64,000 bases of DNA from UMGS1649 sp045652705. GTDB taxonomy: Bacteria; Bacillota; Clostridia; TANB77; CAG-465. Under the pieces are notes generated by a model that was not told where the DNA came from, searched no databases, and saw nothing but the letters and a program-made list of their open reading frames with translations. The stretch spans positions 10,941-74,940 of the forward strand of contig JAZRUV010000039.1 in assembly GCA_045652705.1 (NCBI GenBank), given 5' to 3'. Position numbers and translations under genes: made by a program. This document shows positions 41,256-49,298 of this stretch, piece by piece. Each line of letters opens with the position of its first letter. Position 1 is the stretch's first letter.

Positions 41256-43094
41256 TTGGAAAACGAACAACAGATAAAAGAAAATGTAGAGAATAAAAGA
41301 GCAGGGAACATACAAGTGGAATCTAGAAAAAAAATAAATAAAGGACTAATTATAACAGCTGTTGTATTAAGTGTAATTGCAATAGCTATGGTTGTTTTTG
41401 CTCTTGTTAATAAACTTAATACAAAAGTTTATTCAAATGTATATATAAATGACATTAGTGTTGGTTCTATGACTGAAGAACAAGTAGTAGAAGTGGTTAA
41501 AAACTTAAACAAGCAATTTAAAGAGAAGGTTGTAACTGTAAAACACGAAGACGGCATTATAATGGAGCTTACACCAGACAGTATAGATATGACTATAGAC
41601 GAGCAAGCTACTATTAAAAAAATAATGGAATACGGAAGAACAGAAAATATAGTTATGAACAATGTTAAAATATTAAAAACTATATTTGGGAAAGCTATTA
41701 TAAAGCCAGAATATATCCATTCTGAAGCAAAGTTAACAAATATTTCTGCGGAAATAACTTCTGGTATTGAAGGAAGAGTGCAAGATGATTCATATAGATT
41801 GGACGAAGAAAACTATACTTTAGTAATAACTAAAGGCAAATCTGGGAAGGATATAGTAGTAGAAGAATTTAAAGCAGACGTTTTAGCAGCATTAACAGAT
41901 AAAAACATGACAGAATATAAACTAGAACTTGAAGTGAGAAAACCAAGCACGTTAGATGTAGATGTTGTTTATGCTAACATATGTAGGGAAGCAAAAGATG
42001 CTTATGTTGATGAAACTGTAAAACCTATAGTGTATCATAAACATGAAATGGGGATATCTTTTAATAAGCAAGATTTAAAAGACATATTAGACAAAGTTGA
42101 AAATCAACAAGAAGGCAAAAAGATAAACTTTAAACTTATAACGACAGAGCCTAAAGTAAAAATTCAAGACATAACGAAGGATATATATAAAGATAAAATT
42201 GCATCTTATACATCATCTTATGAAAATTCTGATTCAAACAGGGCAAGTAATGTTGCACTAGGTGCTAAAATGTTAAATGGAACTATAGTAATGCCAGGAG
42301 AAACATTCTCGTTTAATAAAGTAATGGGAGATTGTGGGCTTAGTTCAAGAGGATTTAAACCAGCTGCTGTATTTAAAGGTGGAAAAACTGTACAAGAAGT
42401 GGGTGGAGGAATATGCCAAATATCTTCAACATTATATGTGTCAGTGCTATATGCTAACTTAGCAATTGTGTCAAGAAGTAATCATGCTCTTCCAGTAGGA
42501 TACGTACCAGTAAGTTTGGACGCCACAGTATATTATCCATATCTGGACTTTAAATTTAAAAATACTAGAGAATACCCTATAAAAATAGTTGCAACAACTA
42601 CTCCTTCAAGAAAATTAACAATTGCTATATATGGGACAAAAGAGGATAAAGAATATGATGTAGAACTAACATCTTGGGTTACATCAACTATTGCTTCTAA
42701 AGTACAAGAACAAAAAGATAGTAGTTTAGCTCAAGGCAAAACAAAAATAATACAAGCCGGAAAAGCAGGATATAAATCGGTTGCATATAAAACTGTAAAA
42801 TATAATGGTAAGGTTATATCTAAAGTAATGTTATCACAAGATTCGTATGGCTCTACTCCTAAGATAATAGCGGTAGGAACAAAAGTGGTTAGTAAACCAA
42901 ATGGTGGCAAGGAAGAAAGCGTTACACCAGGCGGAAGTATACCGGGGGGCGTAACTGGTGGAGAACAAACTGGAGAAGCAACAGGTGGCAATACTGGAGG
43001 TAACACATCCGGAGAGAATTCAGGTGGTGGAGATACAAATAGCCCAAATACACCAAACATAGATGTACCAACTGGAGAAACAACTACACCATAA
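41256..43094 (+). CDS. VanW-family cell-wall protein with G5 domain
   Basis: 612 residues starting at TTG 41256, 7 nt after GGAGG. One membrane helix at about 28-50, then two PG-binding-4-type domains, the VanW core (G-E-T-F-S-F-N-K-V-M-G, G-G-I-C-Q-I-S-S-T-L-Y, about 345-435), a G5 domain (about 455-540) and a Gly/Thr/Pro-rich tail. VanW/G5 proteins are surface-located and associated with peptidoglycan; despite the name they do not by themselves give vancomycin resistance. Followed 18 bp later by a transglutaminase-like surface protein. Confidence 0.93.
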   Translation: MENEQQIKENVENKRAGNIQVESRKKINKGLIITAVVLSVIAIAMVVFALVNKLNTKVYSNVYINDISVGSMTEEQVVEVVKNLNKQFKEKVVTVKHEDGIIMELTPDSIDMTIDEQATIKKIMEYGRTENIVMNNVKILKTIFGKAIIKPEYIHSEAKLTNISAEITSGIEGRVQDDSYRLDEENYTLVITKGKSGKDIVVEEFKADVLAALTDKNMTEYKLELEVRKPSTLDVDVVYANICREAKDAYVDETVKPIVYHKHEMGISFNKQDLKDILDKVENQQEGKKINFKLITTEPKVKIQDITKDIYKDKIASYTSSYENSDSNRASNVALGAKMLNGTIVMPGETFSFNKVMGDCGLSSRGFKPAAVFKGGKTVQEVGGGICQISSTLYVSVLYANLAIVSRSNHALPVGYVPVSLDATVYYPYLDFKFKNTREYPIKIVATTTPSRKLTIAIYGTKEDKEYDVELTSWVTSTIASKVQEQKDSSLAQGKTKIIQAGKAGYKSVAYKTVKYNGKVISKVMLSQDSYGSTPKIIAVGTKVVSKPNGGKEESVTPGGSIPGGVTGGEQTGEATGGNTGGNTSGENSGGGDTNSPNTPNIDVPTGETTTP

Positions 43095-43112
43095 TAACGG
43101 TAGGAGAAAAAA

Positions 43113-44228
43113 GTGAAAAAAATTATAAAAACAATATCAATAATTGCAGTAATATTTCTAATATGTTTAGTTTTTAAACTAGACATATTAGATTTTTCTG
43201 TTTTTAAGGTAGATGAACAGAAACTTACTAATTATTCAGGATACTATTTTAATCAATTAGAACAATCTGAAAAAGAGATATACGTGAAAATGGATGATGC
43301 TGTAAAAAATATGCGAGAGACCGTATGGCTAGGTACAGTAGAAACAGATGGCTTGGCAGACAAGATAAATAGGGTAATAACTGCATATTTTTACGATAAT
43401 CCAGATAAATTTTATATATCTAATGAGTACGTTATATCTACTAGCGATTTGAGATTTGTTAAATTGTCAACCTTGAAATTAAGTTATATAGTAAATAGTA
43501 TGGAACAAGTAAAAGAAAAGACCCAAGAAATAGAAAATGAAATAGATAAAATTATAAACGAAAATATTACACAAGATATGACGGAATTTGAAAAAGAATT
43601 AGCCTTACATGACGCTCTAGTTAAACAAGTGAGTTATTACGAATATGAAAACATAAATGATATACCAGCTATTAAGCATACAGCTTATGGGGCGTTAGTG
43701 CAAAACGAGGCGGTTTGTGACGGGTATTCAAAAGCTTTTAAGTTGCTGTTAGAAAGAGTGGGTATAGAAAACATTATTATAAATGGAAGTTCGGATGGAG
43801 TAGCACATGCTTGGAACATTGTAAATATAGGTGGTGAGTACTATCATGTAGATGTCACATCGGATAAACTAAATGAACCAAAGAAATATCCAATACATGT
43901 ATATTTTAATTTAAGTGATAAAGTAATATCTAAGACTCATGATATAGGTAAGGACTATAATATATCAAAGTGTAATTCTGAAAAATATGAATATTATAAT
44001 AAGAAAGATTATTATATTTCCGAACAAGACAATTTATATAATAAGCTGAAGGAAATCGTAATAAAACAAAATAAATCAGAAATATTAGAAATAAAGGTAG
44101 ATGAAAAATATACGGCTAGACATATTATAGATATGTTATACGAATTAGATTTTAATAACTGGTATTCAAGTAGAAAGAGCAAAGTTGAATATACCAACAT
44201 ACAAGATAAATATATTTTTGTAAAATAG
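43113..44228 (+). CDS. Membrane-anchored transglutaminase-like protein
   Basis: 371 residues from GTG 43113 (SD AGGAGA). A single N-terminal membrane helix (about 5-24) puts the rest outside. The transglutaminase-like triad is visible: Cys in A-V-C-D-G-Y-S-K-A-F, His in G-V-A-H-A-W-N, and Asp in Y-Y-H-V-D-V-T. Such domains cross-link or hydrolyse peptides on the cell surface. In an operon with the VanW protein, so both probably act on the envelope. Confidence 0.9.
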   Translation: MKKIIKTISIIAVIFLICLVFKLDILDFSVFKVDEQKLTNYSGYYFNQLEQSEKEIYVKMDDAVKNMRETVWLGTVETDGLADKINRVITAYFYDNPDKFYISNEYVISTSDLRFVKLSTLKLSYIVNSMEQVKEKTQEIENEIDKIINENITQDMTEFEKELALHDALVKQVSYYEYENINDIPAIKHTAYGALVQNEAVCDGYSKAFKLLLERVGIENIIINGSSDGVAHAWNIVNIGGEYYHVDVTSDKLNEPKKYPIHVYFNLSDKVISKTHDIGKDYNISKCNSEKYEYYNKKDYYISEQDNLYNKLKEIVIKQNKSEILEIKVDEKYTARHIIDMLYELDFNNWYSSRKSKVEYTNIQDKYIFVK

Positions 44229-44256
44229 AAAGCATAAATATGCTTTTCTTTTTTTT
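44229..44256 (+). terminator. Terminator after the VanW operon
   Basis: An 8-bp stem AAAGCATA/TATGCTTT with a 2-nt loop and a run of T. Confidence 0.85.
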
Positions 44257-44280
44257 ATACACAATTCATATAAATATATT

Positions 44281-44924
44281 ATGAACAGCGTAAATAATGA
44301 GTATTGGTCAGATAACAGACCGTATTATATATTGTATCAGGATAAGACTTTTTTAAAAGATATTTTTGCTCAAATTTTTTCAGAATTACCTGATGTTGGG
44401 GAAATAGCATATATAGGAGCAAGCACGCATAAATTGTCTAAAGACTATTCGTTAGACCGGCGAATTGATAAATGCGGTAGATAGAAAGAAAGGTAATAAG
44501 GAGTGCGAACTGGAACGAAACAATAGAACAGATACAAGAAGAAGAGGGAGAATAAGTATTTGTGATGTCAATGAAGAAAGTCAAATAAGGGAATATGCAA
44601 ATATACATGAAATAAAAGAAATGAATAATATGTTGTTTTATAAACGATTAATTAAGTTGTTAGTTAATGAACAAGTAAGTGGAAAATGTAATAATTTGTG
44701 CTGTATAAAAGACAAGGTGCTAATGTATGATGAATACAAAGAATCGCAAGACGTTTTTATTAAAATGGGACGGGTGTTGTGTATGGTTAAAGCGAAATTT
44801 TATGGATACAACAGCTATAAATATAGCAAATGTCATGGGGACAGTAAATTTATTGGGTTATGTGTTGGAAGAAGCAACAGAAGTTTCACCTAGAGTGATA
44901 AAAGCGTTAGCGATATACACGTGA
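44281..44924 (+). pseudogene. Degraded coding region
   Basis: Three plausible peptide segments lie in different frames: 44281-44484 (67 codons, ending S-L-D-R-R-I-D-K-C-G-R), a short piece with S-A-N-W-N-E-T-I-E-Q-I-Q-E-E near 44497-44558, then 44550-44780 (for example E-S-Q-I-R-E-Y-A-N-I-H-E-I-K) and 44760-44924 (for example N-L-L-G-Y-V-L-E-E-A-T-E-V). Each looks protein-like, but stops and frame changes separate them and only the first has a start position. Best read as one or two genes decayed by several indels. No family recognised. Confidence 0.5.
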
Positions 44925-44927
44925 TTA

Positions 44928-44956
44928 TTTACAATAATGTTCGTAAGTGATATAAT
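44928..44956 (+). promoter_or_regulatory. Promoter of the MurE-like gene
   Basis: TTTACA (44928-44933), 17-bp spacer, TATAAT (44951-44956). Confidence 0.75.
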
Positions 44957-44978
44957 AATGGCACTAGGAGATGATACA

Positions 44979-46445
44979 ATGACACAAAAAGAACTTATTG
45001 AGCTATTAGATAGCAAAGTGGGTATTGTAAAAAGTAGTGTATATCGCGATAAATATGATACACCTATACAAGATATAACATATAATTCAAAAGCTTGTAT
45101 AAAAGGTTCGGCGTTTTTTGTTAAAGGAGCTAATTTTAAAGAAGAGTATGTGATAGACGCTGTGAATAATGGAGCGTGTTTAGTAATTGCAGAGAAAGAA
45201 TATGAAACACAAGATGCAGGGCTTATCATAGTAAAAGATATAAGGAAGGCAATGGTTGTAGTAGCGGAAGATTTTTTTGAAAGAGCATATGAAAAAATTA
45301 AAATGATAGGTTTAACGGGAACTAAAGGAAAAACTACAACGGCAACATATATTCATAATATACTTAACACATATTTAAAAAAGAGAACAGCACTTTTGTC
45401 TACTGTAGAAACTTATACAGGAACTAGATGTGAAGAGTCACACTTGTCTACCCCAGAAGCAATAGAGTTACAAAGATATATTAAAGAGGCTGAGACAAAT
45501 GGGCTTCAGTATCTTACAATGGAAGTTTCATCTCAGGCATACAAAACAAACAGAATATTAAATATGCAGTTTGATATAGGACTGTTTTTAAATATATCTG
45601 AAGACCATATAAGTCCATCGGAACATCCTAATTTTACAGATTATTTAAATTGTAAATTGGAATTTATAAAAAATTGTAAAACGGTTGTAGTAAACAGAGA
45701 AACAGATTATTATGAAGTAGTAAAAGATGCGACTAAAAATGCAGAAAAGGTAATAATGTATGGTTCAGAGAAAGTTAAAGATGATGTAGATTATTATTTT
45801 ACGAATATAAGGAAAGAGCATGACTATTTAACATTTGATGTTGCACATAATGCACATACAGAGACATATAGAACAAAAATGTTTGGAGATTTTAATGTGC
45901 AAAATGCTACAGCAGCAATAATTATGGCAAAAGAGTTAAAAATACCAGTAGAATTTATACAACAAGGCATCCAGGAAACAACAGTATCTGGTAGAATGAA
46001 CGTATTTAAAAATAATAACAAAACTATAATTGTAGATTACGCACATAATAGACTTAGTTTTGAAAAGTTTTTTGAAGCAATAAAGAAAGATTATCCTAAA
46101 AGTGAAATTGTTGCCGTATTTGGTGCACCTGGTGGAAAGGCATATATACGCAGAAAAGATATGGCTGAAGTTGCAAGCAAATACTCAAATAAAATATATC
46201 TTACAGCAGATGACCCACAATTTGAAAATGTGAGAGACATATGTAATGAAATAGCTCAGTTTACAACTTGTGACTATGAAATAATAGAAGATAGAGTAAC
46301 GGCTATAAGCAAAGCGTTCAATGAACTGAAATGTGGCGGAGTACTTTGTTTACTTGCTAAAGGTGAGGACAAGTATCAACAAGTAAGGGGCAAATTTGAA
46401 GAATATATTTCTGATGTGGGTATAGCTAAAAAATTAACAGAATGA
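44979..46445 (+). CDS. MurE-family UDP-MurNAc-tripeptide synthetase-like ligase
   Basis: 488 residues from ATG 44979 (AGGAG upstream). Mur ligase folds are clear: G-L-T-G-T-K-G-K-T-T (about 110-119), S-T-P-E-A (about 157), and E-V-S-S-Q-A-Y. It departs from standard MurE in N-I-S-E-D-H-I-S-P-S-E-H-P, where the usual stretch is R-D-H-L-D-Y-H-G, and in A-D-D-P-Q-F-E-N (410-417) in place of the D-N-P-R typical of meso-diaminopimelate ligases. The residue it adds cannot be fixed from sequence. It could be a second MurE-like ligase, with the main MurE elsewhere. Monocistronic. Confidence 0.82.
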   Translation: MTQKELIELLDSKVGIVKSSVYRDKYDTPIQDITYNSKACIKGSAFFVKGANFKEEYVIDAVNNGACLVIAEKEYETQDAGLIIVKDIRKAMVVVAEDFFERAYEKIKMIGLTGTKGKTTTATYIHNILNTYLKKRTALLSTVETYTGTRCEESHLSTPEAIELQRYIKEAETNGLQYLTMEVSSQAYKTNRILNMQFDIGLFLNISEDHISPSEHPNFTDYLNCKLEFIKNCKTVVVNRETDYYEVVKDATKNAEKVIMYGSEKVKDDVDYYFTNIRKEHDYLTFDVAHNAHTETYRTKMFGDFNVQNATAAIIMAKELKIPVEFIQQGIQETTVSGRMNVFKNNNKTIIVDYAHNRLSFEKFFEAIKKDYPKSEIVAVFGAPGGKAYIRRKDMAEVASKYSNKIYLTADDPQFENVRDICNEIAQFTTCDYEIIEDRVTAISKAFNELKCGGVLCLLAKGEDKYQQVRGKFEEYISDVGIAKKLTE

Positions 46446-46447
46446 CT

Positions 46448-46470
46448 AAAGCGAGTTTAACTCGCTTTTT
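46448..46470 (+). terminator. Terminator after the MurE-like gene
   Basis: An 8-bp stem AAAGCGAG/CTCGCTTT with a T-run. Confidence 0.85.
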
Positions 46471-46502
46471 GCATGCAATAATATAAAATTAAAAGATAAT
46501 AC

Positions 46503-46531
46503 TTGACATAATTTGAAAGTTGAAGTAAAAT
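46503..46531 (+). promoter_or_regulatory. typA promoter
   Basis: Perfect -35 TTGACA (46503-46508), 17-bp spacer, TAAAAT (46526-46531). Confidence 0.8.
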
Positions 46532-46572
46532 ATTTAATTGTGATTAAAAATTTATGAAAGAAGGAAAATAAT

Positions 46573-48384
46573 ATGAAAAACATAAGAAATGTAGCAATTA
46601 TAGCTCATGTTGACCACGGTAAAACAACACTTGTAGATAGCTTGCTTAAACAAAGTGGAATATTTAGAGATAATGAAACTGTATCTGAAAGAGTAATGGA
46701 CTCTGGTGATATAGAAAAAGAAAGAGGAATAACAATACTTTCTAAAAACACATCAGTTATGTTTGAAGATACAAAAATAAACATAGTAGATACTCCAGGA
46801 CATGCGGATTTTGGTGGGGAAGTTGAACGTGTTTTAAAAATGGTAGATGGTGTCTTACTTATTGTTGATGCGTTTGAAGGTGCAATGCCTCAAACAAGAT
46901 TTGTTTTGTCTAAAGCATTAGCATTAGATTTAGTACCTATAGTTGTAGTAAATAAAATAGACAGACCAGGCGCAAGACCATCAGAAGTATTAGATGAAGT
47001 ATTAGAACTATTTATGGACCTTAATGCAAGTGATGAACAATTAGACTTCCCAGTTGTATATGCTTCAGGTAAAGGTGGATTTGCAAAATATAACGTAGAA
47101 GATGAATCGAACAATATGAAACCAATATTTGAGACAATTATTAAATATGTGCCGGAACCAAAAGGAAGTAAGGATGAACCATTACAGCTTTTAGTTTCTA
47201 ATATAGATTATGATGAATATACGGGAAGAATTGGTGTAGGTAGAATAGAAAATGGTGTAATACACGCTGGTTCGCAAGTAGCTCTTTGCAAAAAAGATGG
47301 CACAGTACAAAATATGAAAATTGGTAAAGTATATACTTACGTTGGACTAAAAAGAACTGAAGTAGAAAGTGCAGAATGTGGCGAAATAGTTTCTGTAACA
47401 GGTGTTGAGGGAATAAACATTGGTGAAACTATAGCAGATATAAATAATCCGGTTGCGGTACCATTCGTAGACATAGATGAACCAACAGTTTGTATGACAT
47501 TTAGTGTAAATAATGGACCTTTTGCGGGTAAAGAGGGCAAATTTATAACATCTCGTCATTTAAGAGATAGATTATTTAAAGAAGTTGAAACAAACGTATC
47601 TTTAAGAGTTGAAGAAACAGAAACTCCAGATGCATTTAAAGTATATGGACGTGGAGAACTACATCTTTCTATACTTATTGAAAATATGAGAAGAGAAGGA
47701 TTTGAACTTTTAGTTTCTAAACCAACAGCTATAAGTAAAATTATAGATGGAGTAAAATGTGAACCTATGGAACTTGCAACAATAGATGTTCCAGAGGAAT
47801 ATGTTGGAGTTGTAATGGAAAAAATGGGTAACAGAAAAGGTGAAATGACAAATATGTGCCCATCTATAGCACAAGCGGGATACACAAGACTTGAGTTCAA
47901 AATCCCATCAAGAGGACTTATTGGATATAGAAGTGAGATACTTACAGATACTAAAGGTACAGGGGTACTTAATAGTATATTCGTAGGATTTGAGCCAGAC
48001 AGAGGAGAAGTTGTAACAAGAACTCACGGAACAATAATTGCTTATGAGCAAGGAAAATCTACAACTTATGGTCTATATAACGCTCAAGAAAGAGCAACAC
48101 TATTTATTGGTGCAGGAACTGAAGTATACATTGGTATGATAGTTGGTGAAAACTCAAGAAGCGAAGACATGATAGTTAATGTATGTAAAGAAAAACACTT
48201 AACTAACACAAGAGCAAGTGGAAGTGATGACGCATTGAAATTAACACCACATAAAGTATTATCTTTAGAACAATCATTAGAATTTATAGCAGATGATGAA
48301 CTTGTAGAAATAACACCTCTAAACATCAGACTTAGAAAGAAAATATTAGACCCAACAAAGAGATTAAGAGGAATTACAACCTAG
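46573..48384 (+). CDS. typA: Ribosome-associated GTPase TypA/BipA
   Basis: 603 residues, standard length. G1 A-H-V-D-H-G-K-T-T (11-19), G2 near R-G-I-T-I, G3 D-T-P-G-H-A-D-F-G-G (with the Gly-Gly that separates BipA from LepA and EF-G), G4 N-K-I-D and the BipA-specific C-terminal domain ending R-L-R-G-I. Assists late ribosome assembly and translation under stress. SD GAAGGA. Monocistronic with a strong terminator. Confidence 0.97.
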   Translation: MKNIRNVAIIAHVDHGKTTLVDSLLKQSGIFRDNETVSERVMDSGDIEKERGITILSKNTSVMFEDTKINIVDTPGHADFGGEVERVLKMVDGVLLIVDAFEGAMPQTRFVLSKALALDLVPIVVVNKIDRPGARPSEVLDEVLELFMDLNASDEQLDFPVVYASGKGGFAKYNVEDESNNMKPIFETIIKYVPEPKGSKDEPLQLLVSNIDYDEYTGRIGVGRIENGVIHAGSQVALCKKDGTVQNMKIGKVYTYVGLKRTEVESAECGEIVSVTGVEGINIGETIADINNPVAVPFVDIDEPTVCMTFSVNNGPFAGKEGKFITSRHLRDRLFKEVETNVSLRVEETETPDAFKVYGRGELHLSILIENMRREGFELLVSKPTAISKIIDGVKCEPMELATIDVPEEYVGVVMEKMGNRKGEMTNMCPSIAQAGYTRLEFKIPSRGLIGYRSEILTDTKGTGVLNSIFVGFEPDRGEVVTRTHGTIIAYEQGKSTTYGLYNAQERATLFIGAGTEVYIGMIVGENSRSEDMIVNVCKEKHLTNTRASGSDDALKLTPHKVLSLEQSLEFIADDELVEITPLNIRLRKKILDPTKRLRGITT

Positions 48385-48415
48385 TAATAAACAATTAGTA
48401 ATAAATAAAAAAGGA

Positions 48416-48443
48416 AACACCGTGCAAAATGCTGCACGGTGTT
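48416..48443. terminator. Bidirectional terminator after typA
   Basis: A perfect 11-bp stem AACACCGTGCA/TGCACGGTGTT. Confidence 0.9.
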
Positions 48444-48452
48444 CTTTGAAAT

Positions 48453-49064
48453 TTAAGTAAGATATTTATCTTGTAATTCTTTTTGCTTTTCAAGGATTTC
48501 GTTTATAGCGGTTTCTCCCACGCCTTTAAGGCTTTGTAAGGTTTGTATAGTTAACTTTGTAAACTGCCGTAAAGTAAATATGTTAGCGTTACATAAGGCG
48601 TTATATGTTTTGGTTGACAAATTAAGGGTACAAATATGGGTGTTGGCAAGAACAGCAGAAGGAGTATTCATGTGACGCTTTCTTGCAGCTAAGCTGTATT
48701 GCTTGGCTAAAGTGTCATTTTTGAGTTTGCCTATTGCGCTGGAGCATAGATGAGACACGCTGCTAGGAGTCATATATAATATGTTCCCAATCTCATCAAA
48801 AGTTAAGGGATCTTTGCCCGTTAAACCATATTTAGCAATTAATGCGAATTGTGAATTGTCTTTGAATTTTTTACATACTGCCATCAACTCGTGAAGCACA
48901 ATGTCACAAACAGCATTTTGCATTTCATTGACAAAAATATCCTTTACAAGCCGACAATATCCTATAAGAATAGCGGGTTCATAGTTATGAGCGTCAAAAA
49001 ATATCCTATAGGCATCAACCAACAGAATACTATTTTGTTGACGCAACTTTTGTTCGTTTGTCAT
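48453..49064 (-). CDS. Sigma region 4-like HTH joined to an alpha-CTD-like domain
   Basis: 203 residues from ATG 49064 (GGAGG upstream). The N-terminal helical part and an HTH at about 85-118 (L-T-F-D-E-I-G-N-I-L-Y-M-T-P-S-S-V-S-H) resemble sigma-70 region 4. The last 55 residues (L-N-L-S-T-K-T-Y-N-A-L-C-N-A-N-I-F-T, then L-K-G-V-G-E-T-A) copy the C-terminal domain of RNA polymerase alpha. No region 2, so it is not a complete sigma factor. It shares architecture with the gene at 52761. Probably a DNA-binding regulator acting at promoters. Confidence 0.8.
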   Translation of the reverse strand: MTNEQKLRQQNSILLVDAYRIFFDAHNYEPAILIGYCRLVKDIFVNEMQNAVCDIVLHELMAVCKKFKDNSQFALIAKYGLTGKDPLTFDEIGNILYMTPSSVSHLCSSAIGKLKNDTLAKQYSLAARKRHMNTPSAVLANTHICTLNLSTKTYNALCNANIFTLRQFTKLTIQTLQSLKGVGETAINEILEKQKELQDKYLT

Positions 49065-49298
49065 AATAACCTCCAAAATTTTAAAGAGTAATATGTAAAT
49101 ATAGTGGAATTTACTAAAATATAACTAACAAAAACATTATATCACATTATGTAAACAAAGTCAAAAAAGGACAGATTTTAAAAATATAATTGCATTTACT
49201 GTCATATCTTGCAATAATGTTTTGTTCATGATACTATGTAAGTATAAATTTTAAGAAACGGAAATAGTATTAAACATAAGATAATTTTGGAGGAACAG

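Noticed and set aside
40483..41256. 257-residue minus-strand gene reaching into the VanW start
   Set aside because: The N-terminal 79 codons have no SD and encode a low-complexity hydrophobic stretch; ATG 41019 has a good SD.
41256..43094. Vancomycin resistance from the VanW-family gene
   Set aside because: VanW domains are common in cell-surface proteins; no vanHAX or related genes are nearby.
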